A stretch of 64,000 nt of DNA from Actinernus sp. WN-2022 (Eukaryota; Cnidaria; Anthozoa; Actiniaria; Actinernidae). A program made the translations under genes and the position numbers. Shown one piece after another: positions 44,014-56,168 of this stretch. Below the pieces are notes generated by a model. It was not told where the DNA came from. It was given only the letters and a program-made list of their open reading frames with translations, and ran no database searches. The stretch lies in assembly GCA_030867875.1 (NCBI GenBank), contig JAOWCC010001589.1, forward strand, positions 81,801,537 to 81,865,536, written 5' to 3'. Every line of letters begins with the position of its first letter. Position 1 is the stretch's first letter.

Positions 44014-45977
44014 CACGGTGGGCACAAACGACCATAAAAACGGCATGAGTTCTATATTTTAAAAAGCTTTCAACGCAGACGATTGAATTTTGGTAGAAGG
44101 ATGTAGAATCGTAAAAGGAATATAACCTGTTTTTTTAAGCTATGCCGTTACTACCATTGTGACGCCACAATGACGTCATTTATCCATTTGTAATACGTTT
44201 CTTATAACTGTTCATTACCACTAAAAACGGAATGTCGTATATTGTTAAAATCTCCTCGTGATGAGAATGAAGGAATCGAAAATCCGATGTCGATTGGTTA
44301 AGGAAATCAAAAGTTATGAAACTTTGAATGTTGTCCATTTTCCCGCCAAAATGTGGCGGGAAATAAACAACACAAAAGCATTTATGTGTGTCACGAAGGC
44401 CCTTTGATGGTGTAGTCTGTTTGTAACGTTTATTAACTCATTCGGGTCTTCTTAAAAAATTGGGGAAAATAGGTAGTTTTGGATTTAATTTTGTTATGTA
44501 ATACATATTCACAATAATATGGAAAGCTTATATGTCGTTATGAAGCCTGGTGAATAGACTTTCAAAATTGGACTTCACTTTTCGAATGTGACATAATTTG
44601 ATTACCATATGTTCACATAAATTAGCATAAATTATTGAGAAATTACTACAACATTTGACAAAAACTGAACTGGATTCCACAAAATGTGTAGTATAATAAA
44701 AAGTTGGAAGCAAAAAGTTACATTGATGTATTGGCAACATCTCTAGCACATCTGGCTGAAGTAGGACGAAAGAAATTGAAACAATTATATTTACGGTCAC
44801 GTGCATACTACCCAAAAATATCATAATATAAGAAAATTCGGAAAATAATAGAATAAATAATAAATATTCACCAAATAAGGAATACCACTTTAACTTTACT
44901 CTCATAGCACAACAGATTGACCAAATTTAAGTGATTTCTAGTTGTAAACAAAGGCCAACAGATAATTTGCATAATTATAAAAATTGTATAAAGGTCACTT
45001 ATTATTAGTAAGTAAACTACCTAAGTAAAATAATATTTTTAGATATAAAAACTCAAAAGGCAAAGTATCAACTCTCAAAAGTATACATAACATAGTATAT
45101 AATGCATAGTTTCATTTATACTAAAGCAGAAGTCTTAGCAACGCCAAAACAATGATTATGTATAAATTATAAATTCGCACAAGGTCACATTTCATTCACC
45201 TTGTGGCGTAAAATATCGGATTGAAAATGCTTGCCCTGTCCAAGAAAACAATTATATCCCCCAGATATGTTCTCAATAATATGTTGAGACATGTTCTTGA
45301 GCCAATAAGAAAGGTTTCAAACAGGTCTAACATGATTTCAATGCCTTTCACCTGTGAGAAGTCTTCGCCGAAATTACGTAGCTGACGACCAATTTACAAC
45401 TCCAAAACACTCTATATTATACCTCCAAAACTGCCATCCAGTTCATCACACTGCTTTCCTGGTCGAGTTAGGCCAAAACTGCAGCCAAATCGTATGTTTT
45501 AGAAGCCGACGGATCTCCTCGCGTCTCGACCGCCATAATCAGAATCTCAGATTTTTGAAATCCAAAATACTATGAAACTAAAATTAACCAATCAGAAGTT
45601 TGGTTAGATCGAATTCGATAAAACGTACTGTGTGATTGGCTTAGGATATAGTCACACCGTTCTGCAAGTTTCAAAGTAATTGAATATAACGCTACGACGC
45701 TAGAATTTTTTTCACAATAGGTCTTGTATGACCTATTTTTCGTTGTGCGGACCCGAATGAGTTAAAGGGGGAATTTCACCAAAAAAGGCGGCATCAATTA
45801 TGACGTCACAACAACGTCATCATACTAACATAAAACACCTAAAATATGTAGTTTCATTTTGTCAACAACTCACCAGCATTTCTTCAAATTGAGACTATAA
45901 GTAAAGAAATGATGTTAATTTTAATTATTTGTCCACGCTCACTGATGCCGATTTTGACGTTCTTTATGCCCGATGTG
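44014..45977 (-). mobile_element. CAC-TIR element copy b (TSD CTT) with a nested insertion
   Basis: Plus-strand ends are CACGGTGGGCACAAACG and TTTATGCCCGATGTG, flanked by CTT (44011-44013, 45978-45980). It matches copy c in reverse orientation outside the insertion at 44437-45761. It retains TGACGTCA at 44171 and 45801 and the palindrome TTTCCCGCC/GGCGGGAAA at 44338-44363. Confidence 0.8.
44437..45761. mobile_element. TTAA-duplicating element nested in copy b
   Basis: Ends CTCATTCGGGTC and GACCCGAATGAG, flanked by TTAA at 44433-44436 and 45762-45765. Copy c keeps the unoccupied site (CCCGTTTAATAGATG near 52800-52814). The interior of 1.3 kb is AT-rich; a 125-codon minus-strand open frame (44528-44905) is hydrophobic and matches no family I recognise, and I do not call it a gene. 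Confidence 0.75.
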
Positions 45978-45980
45978 CTT

Positions 45981-46274
45981 CGCCCAAACACTTTTCACTG
46001 AAAATAGATCTGCACGATTACTCATATTAGTTCATATTGTCATCTTTTTCCTTTTTTTTATCCGACATATTGCAAGGGCACGGAAAAGCGACCCATGAGA
46101 AACATTTTAAAATAAAAAATCATCTTTCGTTCCTTGTTACTTTATTACATAATTGCAAAGATCAAAACATATTTAAAATAAGTCGTACCTTTATTTGCCA
46201 AGTAACTTACTCCTACAAAATGATTACATCATAATATATTGACCTTCAATAGACTAATTTTTTTCTCCTATCGT
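45981..46274. other. Short intergenic stretch
   Basis: Nothing recognised. Confidence 0.4.
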
Positions 46275-46278
46275 TACT

Positions 46279-46527
46279 AGAGCGGTCTGAATGGGGTTAA
46301 CTGGCTACTGACAAACGGCCTTAAAAATAACTGACAACTGACAAATGACGATTTTTTTACTGACAACTGACAACCGAAAAATAACTGACAACTGACAAAT
46401 TTGGTTTTTGTGGGTCAAACATTGTAAATTTGCTCTAGTAATGATTAACTAGGGCTAACTGACAACTGACAAATGGCCAAAATTTTAACTGACAACTGAC
46501 ATGTAGACCCCCCCATTCAGACCCTCT
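46279..46527. mobile_element. MITE filled with ACTGACA-type repeats, copy 2 (TSD TACT)
   Basis: Ends AGAGCGGTCTGAATGGGG and CCCCATTCAGACCCTCT; TACT at 46275-46278 and 46528-46531. It is nearly identical to copy 1 but contains one extra ACTGACAACTGACAA stretch, so the repeat count varies between copies. Confidence 0.88.
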
Positions 46528-46531
46528 TACT

Positions 46532-47638
46532 ATTATAATATTTATTCTTAATGGATCAAAGTGCCCATAAATAAACTATTATTATTATCGAGATATGTTT
46601 AGGTTTGAAGATTACTAGCCTGCGATCGAAAAACGTCTGCGACTCGAGACCAAAAATTCCATACTGATGACAGTCCAAAGCGAGTCTATGCATAATTATA
46701 AACCAGCAAAAAATTTCTCTCGCGAGTTATTGGTGGAATGCGTCACGTGACCCGATATTTTCTCTCCGCGAGCGGGAAATATCTACGAATACGCCCCCTG
46801 TGAGCGTATAAACGCGCGTCAAAGAAAATATTTGAAGGATGATAACAACAACCTACATTGTGGCATCGATTCGGTAATATGCCCTAATATTTGTCCTTGG
46901 ACATTATCTGTTCCTCGAAGCTCACAGTTTCCCTCGGGCTTCGCTCTCGGGAACTGTTATCTTCTCGGATCAGATACGATAATGTCCGCGGACGACATAT
47001 CTCAATTTCACACCCGACTGCGCTAACATATACACTGGTTGGAGGTGGTTTGTCTGAGATAACATCCTCCTCTCGTCGCGGTTTAATACACCCTTATCAC
47101 GTGGCCGTCATCTTTGATTGGATTGAAAACGAGGATTGACGGGCACATTTTTACAAGGACATGTCAAAGCCTTTTATGGGCGAGTTTCCCAGTCATGGTA
47201 CGGTAACTAGCCGGTTTGATTTGATATTTCCTTTTCTATTCAATGTATCGCAACCAATTAAGCCTTCTGTGCCGATAGGGATATAGTGTTACTAGGTTTA
47301 TACGAACTTTTATGGGATTCGAGCGCGCAAATTTTAAGACGTTTAAATATTTTTTTAAAGCGATGCTCATGGAATAAACATTTATATTAAGTCTGGCGGG
47401 AAAGTCGGGAAGTAAAGTGTGACGATTAGCTCGTATTCTTCCCTAAGAACTCTCTAAAAAGGATGATAAGTAGTAATTATAATTATTAAGACAATTATAA
47501 GTCTTAGCTAGGTGGATTCTCGTTTAGCGGTTCTAATGTAACTTAAGCATGCGCCATTGATTTTTCAGACAAATATGGTAAAATGAATAAATATTTCCCT
47601 GAGTATCGATACGAAAAAAAATTAAACGCTTTAACTAT
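46532..47638. other. Intergenic stretch
   Basis: No gene supported. A CpG-rich patch at about 46740-47010 with CTCGGGCTTCGCTCTCGGGAA has the look of an old repeat. Confidence 0.35.
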
Positions 47639-47942
47639 GGCTCTATCAATTTCAAACCTACCCATCCCCCGGGAATATGTGGGGCATTTGATTGAGTTTC
47701 TGTCCCAGGGGTGGGGTATTTGCCAGCAAAGAAAAGTTGGGGGTGGGGAATTGGTCAAAGAAAGTCAAAATAGTGCGCTTTTATAAGAGATCATGCAGTT
47801 GGCATTCGTTTCAAATCCCCACGATGGGGCATTTGCATAGCATACATGAACCCACGGTGGGGCATTTGCAACGTTCTGATTCAAAAATGTTAAATCCCCC
47901 ACAAATACCGCGGGGATGGGAGAGTTAGGAATTGATAGGGCC
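47639..47942. mobile_element. GGCTCTATCA MITE, free copy
   Basis: GGCTCTATCAATTTCAAACC at the left is inverted as GGAATTGATAGGGCC at the right. The interior contains GTGGGGCATTTGC words three to four times. It belongs to the same family as the MITEs in units A-C. Confidence 0.7.
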
Positions 47943-48034
47943 ATTAAAATTTCTCGAATTCCATAAAAGTTCTTACAAATCGTTTAACACTATTTTCCTA
48001 TCGATACATAAAAGAAATATCAAATCAAACTTAC

Positions 48035-48191
48035 CAGGGGCGTAGCGTGCACTACGCATATACGCACGTGCGTACATTTTTAGACGAAAATTCCCTGTTT
48101 GGCCTTGTAATTGTTTTTACGAGAGGGAGCCCTTAAAACCGGTAGCCACTGCACTTGTGCGTACAACTTGAAAATGTCTAGCTACGCTCTG
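48035..48191. mobile_element. Short MITE with CTTAC duplication
   Basis: CAGGGGCGTAGC at the left, GCTACGCTCTG at the right; CTTAC at 48030-48034 and 48192-48196. It is 157 bp and non-coding. Confidence 0.7.
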
Positions 48192-48196
48192 CTTAC

Positions 48197-48666
48197 CATA
48201 GTCAGTTAGGAACCATTTCAATATCTTATAATGCAATAGTCTCTTTTTCCATCAACATCGTGTAATTTACATAATTGATCAGGTTTACTTAGCTATATTG
48301 TTTTTAAATTCATTGTTCGTTTTGTATTATCACGGCCAATAACAGCTTCGAATGCTGCCAATACCGTGTTTAGATTAAATGCTATTATATTATTATTAGT
48401 ATTATTAATTAATCGCCCATACATTCCATACATCGGTTTTGTCTCGCTCGTTTCTCAATGCAAGATGGCAGCCGCGTGATAGAGTCAACTGAGTAACCAG
48501 CAGTTGGTCTGTTTATACCATTGATGATCAGAGAGGTTGAACTGTGCCCTTCCTGCTCAGAAAAAAACATATTCCCATTAATTTTTAAATATGCCTTAGT
48601 CCGTTTCGCCGTCTTTAATTTAACGTATAGTCCATAATTATGTAAAGGTGAAAACTGTACTCGGTT
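48197..48666. other. Intergenic stretch
   Basis: Nothing recognised. Confidence 0.4.
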
Positions 48667-48676
48667 AAATTATAAG

Positions 48677-50050
48677 TTATACCATGGCATGAGGGGTATT
48701 AGTGATTTAAATTGCCCCGAGAGCCGAGGGGCAATTTAAATCACTAATACCCCGAAATGCCATGGTATAAGTTTGTTATACCATGATCGCCGAGGAACGG
48801 AACAAATCTCTGAGAAGATTAGTTTTCTCTGCCGAAACTAAAGACGTCGCAGTCGAGTTGCTTTCGAAAACGTTTTGTTTAATGCTTGACTGAGCGCCAT
48901 TGATTAAACGACCCTGGCTTCCCCTGGGGAAAAGCGTGTTATTTTTTTAGACTGAATAACACTAAAATACAATGTAATTATGCGGTTGACTAAATATTCA
49001 AAGAGCATGAATGGATTTTAATTACGTCACGTTTATGGTTTTAAGTATCCCATATGGAAGAAGCGGGTTTGTGAAATTAAGAGAAGAATATGCAAATTGA
49101 AATAGGTCATCCCACATGGATTACATTGAAGGTTATGATGAAGACAGGTCAGTTTGGATTCAGTATTTTTCATCCGGGAGCGTAGGGCTAGTCGTGCCAG
49201 AGGGGAGCAGGAGTTGATGCTTTTGACCTTCTCACTTCCAGCCTGCATTCTCTTCTAATTTTCCCTCATTACGCATGCAGGGGAAATTTAGAAATATGCA
49301 TTGTTTCGAAATGAAAAAAGTTATACCATGGTAGCCTCGGATTCTTTTGTTCTCCGAGGCACATTTAAACCACTAATTTTCCCTGATGGCAGGGATATTT
49401 AGAAATATGCATTGACAATGCATATTTCTAAATTTCCCCTGCATGCGTAATGAGGGAAAATTAGAAGAGAATGCAGGCTGGAAATGAGAAGGTCAAAAGC
49501 ATCAACTCCTGCTCCCCTCTGGCACGACTAGCCCTACGCTCCCGGATGAAAAATACTGAATCCAAACTGACCTGTCTTCATCATAACCTTCAATGTAATC
49601 CATGTGGGATGACCTATTTCAATCTGCATATTCTTCTCTTAATTTCTCAAACCCGCTTCTTCCATGTGGGATACTTAAAACCATAAACGTGACGTAATTA
49701 AAATCCATTCATGCTCTTTGAATATTTAGTCAACCGCATAATTACATTGTATTTTAGTGTTATTCTTCTCAAAAACAACACGCTTTTCCCCAGGGGAAGC
49801 CAGGGTCGTTTAATCAATGGCGCTCAGTCAAGCATTAAACAAAACGTTTTCGAAAGCAACTCGACTGCGACGTCTTTAGTTTCGCCAGAGAAAACTAAAC
49901 TTCTCAGAGATTTGTTCCGTTCCTCGGCGATCATGGTATAACAAACTTATACCATGGCATCTCGGCCGAAGCGGCCTCGGGACTTTTACAAATCTTCCCT
50001 CGGCTCTCGGGGCAATTTAAATCACTAATACCCCTCATGCCATGGTATAA
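48677..50050. mobile_element. 1.37-kb near-palindromic foldback element
   Basis: Arms 48677-49305 and about 49411-50050 are inverted copies with a spacer of about 105 bp. Both ends read TTATACCATGGCAT. The left end contains its own smaller palindrome (48677-48770), and TTATACCATGG also occurs inside at about 49321. Predicted peptides from the two arms (49248-49033 and 49471-49686) are the same, so they are by-products. No transposase was found. Confidence 0.88.
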
Positions 50051-50060
50051 CCTATAATTT

Positions 50061-50832
50061 AAATAACGATTTTCCATCGCTAGAAATTCGAGACATGAGT
50101 CCTAGATACTTTGGGACACTAATTGAGTATTACACCGCTTACCAGAATTGTATCACAGACTCCTCTCTTTAGGTCCGTTTACGACCTACTTGGCGAAAGG
50201 GACAAATTTGCTTGAATGACTGCTGGCTATTAAAACAAACATTGCAGTTTCTAAAGGAAAGAACGAGCTTCCAAAGATGACATTTCTTTTGGGTTTGTTC
50301 GCTCGTGGCCAGAGAAATAACAGTCTTAAGACGAGTAGTATTACGGGTTTTATCATGCAAACATGGACTCGGAGGTTTCTTGTCGAAAAGCTGAATTTTC
50401 AAGAATGAAAAGGTAACCTCAAATTTGGACTAAGGGACACCACACCGAAGAATACGGCTGCTCATATTTCTCCAGTTTCGAACGCTTCAGTTGATTTGTT
50501 TTACTAAGGTTGTCGATTTGTGGCAACTGGCATTTTGCCATGCATCTGTATGTTTTTACTGGTAATTGTGTAATGTCCTCTGTAATAAGTAAGGCTTTTC
50601 AGGATTTCCCAAAGATAGAACACATAGCGCCCCAATGGCGAACTCGTGAATGCAAACTGTATTTTAGAGTGTTCTCAAGGGTAAATATGTTGAAATGTTT
50701 AAAGTTTTTAAAAAGTACAAGTATAGTGCCATAAAATTATATGAACTCTTTTTGCCCCAAACCGATTCTTATTTTGATATACTAGAATAAACGCACCCGA
50801 ATTGCGGGATTGATTCATCTTGTGATGGAAAC
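50061..50832. other. Intergenic stretch
   Basis: No gene supported. Confidence 0.4.
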
Positions 50833-51652
50833 TTAAAGACTCTATGTCGACCGGCATCCATTGCGGGCGTTTGTTTTTGTTTTGATTTAAGAATTCGACC
50901 TGGCGTCCTCGCTAGCCTTCGGACGGCCATCTTGACCTCTCAAGACATCGGAAGACGAATTGCAGAGGATTAATGTTTATGGTGAGTTTTAAGTTTCTAT
51001 GAAACGCCAACAAGTCATTAGACAATACGGTCGGTATTTATCTGTGTTTCTTTCAATTCAATTTTACTGAAGGTTGCCGGCGAAGCCGAAGTTCTACACG
51101 AAGACACTTTTAATAGACAGAGCCGATACGGCGATAGGATATTTTGCAGTTCAACTTTATACTTGTATTTTTTCTATAAAAAAAAACCGAAACATGGCCA
51201 AACACGTGGCTGCCCTTGTAGGACGGCTGACTTAGAATGTATGGCGAATCGGTATAAGTGTGGTACATCGAGAAAGCCATGGCAACTGAAGGTATGAACA
51301 GCTGAACGTTTGTGCAATCAACAAAACACCCGACTAAATATTTTTATCACAGCCCAACTAAGGACAAAAATAAAAAGGTGTAAAACATGTTTCTGTATTA
51401 CGAACATTATTTCAGAATCTAGAAACAGTTCCTCAAGGAAGCGCGCATTATATAAGTGTACCATGCAGGCTATTCGCTAGTGAGGCAAAGAAGAGAACAC
51501 CAAACAGGAAATAACTAGTGTATTAAAGTACACGATTTATATTTTTCAGAAGGATTTTAGTATAATCTAGTGTCACTAAACTCCACATTTCTTTTTATAA
51601 AGATTTCTTTAACGATTTAGCATGACGACAGAGTTGAAATTCTTGTAAAACT

Positions 51653-52039
51653 CCAGAGGGGGGGGGGGGGTGGATACTCCCTTATATGGCCTAAACAGGG
51701 ACGTGCGCTGGACAGGGTACGGTTTTTGGCCTGTCCTGAACAGGGTATATAATTTCATGAGTCTGTCCTACCTGTCCTAACCAGGGTATTGATTGCACGA
51801 TTATCCTCATCTCACCAGTCTTTAACATTAAAGTCATCAGTCAACAGACACTCCACAAGATCATTGTCACCCAATCATTGCAATTGCCAATAAAACACAA
51901 TTGTGTAAAACAAGAGTCTGTATTTTGTCATTTGTCCTAAACATGGTCCTAAACTAGAGGGTGTTGTCCTACACAAGGGTAGGTATTTGGAGTTTTTCCC
52001 TTTACCCTTTACCCAAACATGGGTCCAGTACCCCCCGGG
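51653..52039. mobile_element. hAT-type MITE, second copy
   Basis: Same site, ends and GTAAAACT duplication as 35267-35643; its left G run is longer. Confidence 0.75.
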
Positions 52040-52040
52040 G

Positions 52041-52236
52041 TAAAACTGTTGAACAATGGCCGTGGGAGCTTAGATTTTACAATCTTCATGATGAGTTACG
52101 AATCCAGGCCCAGAACCCGAAATTCCAGGAACGTTGTGCCTTGCTCCTGAGAATAAAATTTAATGTTACAGATGAAGGGAATGTATCACTTCATACGCCT
52201 TGGACAAAACCAGACATTGCCATTTGCTGTAGGTGA
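52041..52236 (+). pseudogene. Conserved coding-like segment, copy 2
   Basis: Partner of 35652-35826: EQWPWELRFYNLHDELRI, QAQNPKFQERCALLL, KFNVTDEGNVSLHT, then TPWTKPDIAICC before a stop. The open frame in this copy is the longer of the two. Function unknown. Confidence 0.35.
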
Positions 52237-52592
52237 AATTAGGGTGGATCCTCTAGACGTTTCAATAGCCAGCTACAGCAAGACAGTTTATTTTGTGAGC
52301 GCATGGCATTTGGGGAAAGGAAGTTATTCCTTCTTGTGCCATAAAAAATATCCATCAACAGATCCCTCCCTAGACAATGTCTATATTGGCTTGAGATCGG
52401 AGTAGAAAAGTCCCCCCGGAGGGGTGGGGGCTCCCATATAAAAGTGATGGGATGCTTGTTGAAAAATTCCAAAGGAACCCTTAAAAGGTATCAATCTCAT
52501 TTTTCTGGGCATGGCCAAAATATTTTTTTACCGGTGGCAATACTAGCTATTTTAATATCTTACTTGGTTTACTCTGAATACCATAAAGGTAC

Positions 52593-53751
52593 CACGTCGG
52601 GCATAAAGTACGTCAAAATCGGCATCAGTGAGCGTGGACAAATAATTAAAATTAAAACCATTTCTTTACTTATAGTCTCAATTTGAAGAAATGTTGGTGA
52701 CTTGTTAACAAAATGAAACTACATATTTTAGGTGTTTTATGTTGGTATGATGACGTTGTTGTGACGTCATAAGTGATGCCTCCTTTTTTGGTAAAATTCC
52801 CCGTTTAATAGATGTTACAAACAGACTACACCATCAAAGGGCCTTCATGACACACATTCCTTTGGCGCAAATTTGAACGTTCTACGACTATTATAGCAAA
52901 AGTTATAGAGGAATGACTGTTGCTATGACGTCATATTTAGTGACGTCAGGTGTCATACCTAAATAAGACTGCCTATTGTTAAAAAATCAAGAAAATAAAA
53001 TAATGTGGGTTTTGAGTGCCAGACTAGCGCATTTCATCACTAAAACTCGAAAATCACTCAAAGGATTTTTTTCTAAGGGCATGTATAAAAAAGTATGACG
53101 TCATAATGACGTTACTGAAAATATGGTAATAAGTTCATGTCCTAGATACAACAATAGGTTAATTACGTTCTATTATGTTTCGGTCATAGAACGTCAGTAA
53201 CATATTGGTGTATCTAGGACATGAACTTATTACCGAAAATATGACATCAATTTTAAGCCAGTTATGGACAAAAAATCAAAATTCAAAAAACATACGATTT
53301 TAGCCACCAACGTGTTTTATGATTGGACAAAATGTCATGCAACAATAATTACAACTCTAAAAATTGAATGAAGCGATGTTTTTATAAATGCTTTTGTGGT
53401 GTTTATTTCCCGCCAAATTTTGGCGGGAAAAAGGACAAAATTCAAACTTTCATAACTTTTGATTTCCTTAACCAATCGACATCGGGTTTTCGATTCCTTC
53501 ATTCTCATCACGAGTAGATTTTAACAATATACGACATTTCGTTTTTAGAGATAATGAACAGTTGCAAGAAACGTATTACAAATGGATAAATGACGTCATT
53601 GTGACGTCACGATGGTAGTAACATAGCTTAAAAAATCAGGTTATATTCCTTTTGCGATTCTACATCCTTCTACCAAAATTCAATCATCTGCATTGAAAAC
53701 TTTTTAAATATAGAACTGATGCCGTTTTTATGGTCGTTTGTGCCCACCGTG
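52593..53751 (+). mobile_element. CAC-TIR element copy c (TSD TAC)
   Basis: CACGTCGGGCATAAAG to TTTGTGCCCACCGTG, flanked by TAC at 52590-52592 and 53752-53754. Copy 1 of the host element shows the empty site AAAGGTACTGTTAACATTTC near 36042. It holds six TGACGTCA octamers (52762, 52926, 52941, 53096, 53591, 53602) and the E2F-like palindrome at 53406-53430. A GTCCTAGATACA segment is inverted within it around 53140-53230. Confidence 0.88.
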
Positions 53752-54648
53752 TACTGCTGGCATTTCAAATTAAACACCCAGAGGTACCAAAATATGCATT
53801 TTTACCCCAAAAGGTATGATGAGCATTGCCATCAGCGACATATAGGGAGTCGACCCCGGAGAGTTCTCCCCTCCCTTCCTATATCTTCTGAATACTTGAA
53901 CATTCTGGATTGCTGTTTGTAGTTAGGTGTTTACCATTAAAAATGACTTTTTTTTCGGAGGGGGGGGGGGGGGGGGGATTAGTGCACAGATCGTTTTTCA
54001 AACTAATTTATCTTCAGAATATTCTTTAAACAAGTTAGCTTGCATTAATTGTTTTGTGGTGATCATCTGCTTGTAGTAATTTCTTGGTTAACTTTTTTCC
54101 TTGCACAAATATTATTTTTTAGTGGGGAGTTGTCAACCACAGTCCAGTGGTTTCTAATGGTCCACCCCTTACAAATACTTTTCCTATAGCCCACTTTCGA
54201 TATAGCATAGGGGGTGGAGTCAGGTGGCCTCTCACAAATATTAGTCAGAGAAACAAAGTTGAGGGTTTATATCAGGTTTATATCAAGTTTTACAACATCA
54301 AATTTCCAAGGAAAATATCAGATTATAGGCTCAAGACAGAATTAAGTCTGTATTCACTGCTTTCTTATCCCAAAATTGTGCAATTTGTTGGAGGACACTT
54401 TGCATAAATACAATAGTTATTCATCTCTCCTGGAACAACTCATCTTTTCCAAAAAACATTGTCCCATGGAAGATAAAAAAGCTATTGTGTTTATGCAAAG
54501 TGCCCTCCAAGAATTGTAAAATTTTGGGTTGAAAAAGTGGTGAATATTTATTGTTCAAATAAAATAACAATTCCTGTGCTCTCACTGGACAAAGATGACC
54601 AGACACATGACTAGGCAATATGAGAGCATAGTGGAAAGTGCCCAGCTA

Positions 54649-54925
54649 CAATCGTTGCCAAAAGGTGTTGGCACGATAACACAATTTTGGCTATATCATA
54701 TTCTCATTAGATTTTACACGATCTTTCGCACCCCCTCACCCCCCTACTCAATGTTGGGTCTTGATTTGTGTGGCATCACTCTCGCAAATTAAAAATATAA
54801 ACCCAAATCACTAACTGACAACGCAACATTGAACGGGGGAGAGGGGGAAGACCTGTGTTTTAATCATGTGAAGTAGTTGGAATGACAGAAAATGTGAATC
54901 GTGCCAACACTTTTGGCAACGATTG
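54649..54925. mobile_element. Tc1/mariner-type MITE, M1
   Basis: 277 bp. The left end begins CAATCGTTGCCAAAAGGTGT and the right end is its inverse (ACACTTTTGGCAACGATTG). TA at 54647-54648 is half of the target duplication for the whole M-I-M-I-M array. Confidence 0.85.
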
Positions 54926-55344
54926 TCTGAGAATTGATTTTGCTCTAAAAGTAGTTGTTATTCATGAATCGCTTTCAAATTTTACCCCAAAGCAACATAC
55001 GTCATGAAAAATATTTTCTACAAAGAATATTCTACAGCGGCTTTGCTATGTTGTTGTTATGACGTCATAATTATTTTACCCATGCTACAACGGGAAAATA
55101 TGTTTACTCCAGGCCATGAAATATTAGATATTTCAATAAAATCGACGATTTTACGTTAATGTCTAATAGAAAAGGTCTTACTGCGTCATACTTTTGTTTT
55201 ATTTATTTTTTGTAGGAAATAAAAATGAAATATTGCTTGTCACGTGCACAGTATCTGGTTCACCTGGTGTCTCTAATTGCGCACGATAAATCACTTAGCC
55301 ACGACATAGTAACATATTTTATGCTACAGTAAAGGTATATCAAG

Positions 55345-55690
55345 AGTTGAGACCAAACCACGATCCTTCCCAAAACTAGTGATACGGCGAAAAATGCAAT
55401 TAGAGAAATAAAAGCATAATTGCTAGCAATTCCACCAAGGTTACTCGATCTTAATCCAATAGAAAATGTATTTCACCTTGTTAAAAAAAGGGGTCGGACA
55501 GATGCGATAAGAAATCAACTAACAAAATAATCCTTTGTCAAATTCAAAGAACGGATTATACGAACACTGCATTCGTTTGATGAAGAAGTAGTGGACAAAA
55601 CGATAAATAGTATGCCACGAAGAATTGCAGCTATAATTAGGGATAAAGGTTTCGAACAAGGTATTAAAACTTTACTGTACGACCGTATAC
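55345..55690 (+). pseudogene. Tc1/mariner-like transposase, C-terminal fragment
   Basis: Reads KTSDTAKNAIREIKA, a stop, LLAIPPRLLDLNPIENVFHL, VKKRGRTDAIRNQL, a stop, FKERIIRTLHSFDEEVVDKT and INSMPRRIAAIIRDKG. This is the end of the DDE catalytic domain: the PPRSPDLNPIEN signature with its last acidic residue, then the C-terminal helices. The upstream DNA-binding and first two catalytic segments are missing and two stops are present. The second copy is at 57408-57753. Confidence 0.85.
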
Positions 55691-55703
55691 GCTTATTTTG
55701 TAG

Positions 55704-56168
55704 CAGTTCTCCAACGGTTCTCCAACGGTACTCCAACGGTACTCCAACGGTACTCCAACGGTACTCCATTGTTTCTTTGTGTATCTTGACATGATAGATA
55801 TGTTTTGTTCATTACTTCCATTGACAATATTGACTGTAGTAGAACAAGAATCAAGTTTTACTAAAGTGTTTAGGAAATTTGTCAACTTTTCAACATTTTG
55901 ACAACGGTTCTCCACGGTTCTCCACAAAATTAGTTAAAAACTAAGAAGATTCTATCTTTTATAAATCCCGTTCGTGGAGAACCGTTGCAAAAAAGCACAA
56001 ATCAACCTCCCAACCATTCAAAATTGTATCAGTGTGTAAGGTATTGACATCAACTCCATAAAAATGTAAAAGAACACACATTTTTTACTGAACCATTAAA
56101 TTTAATACTATCTTATTGCATGGAGAACCGTTGGAGAATCGTTGGAGAACCGATGGAGAACCGTTAGC
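55704..56168. repeat. Opposed arrays of a 12-bp repeat
   Basis: TCTCCAACGGT-type units: about six at 55704-55768 and two at 55901-55926 in one orientation, then one at 55974-55987 and four at 56121-56167 in the opposite one. The duplicate lies 2063 bp downstream. Confidence 0.8.

Noticed and set aside
44528..44905. 125-codon hydrophobic minus-strand frame in a nested element
   Set aside because: The composition follows the AT-rich sequence; no similarity to a transposase or known membrane family could be seen.
49033..49686. Duplicate 71-codon frames on opposite strands
   Set aside because: They are mirror images produced by the 1.37-kb palindrome.
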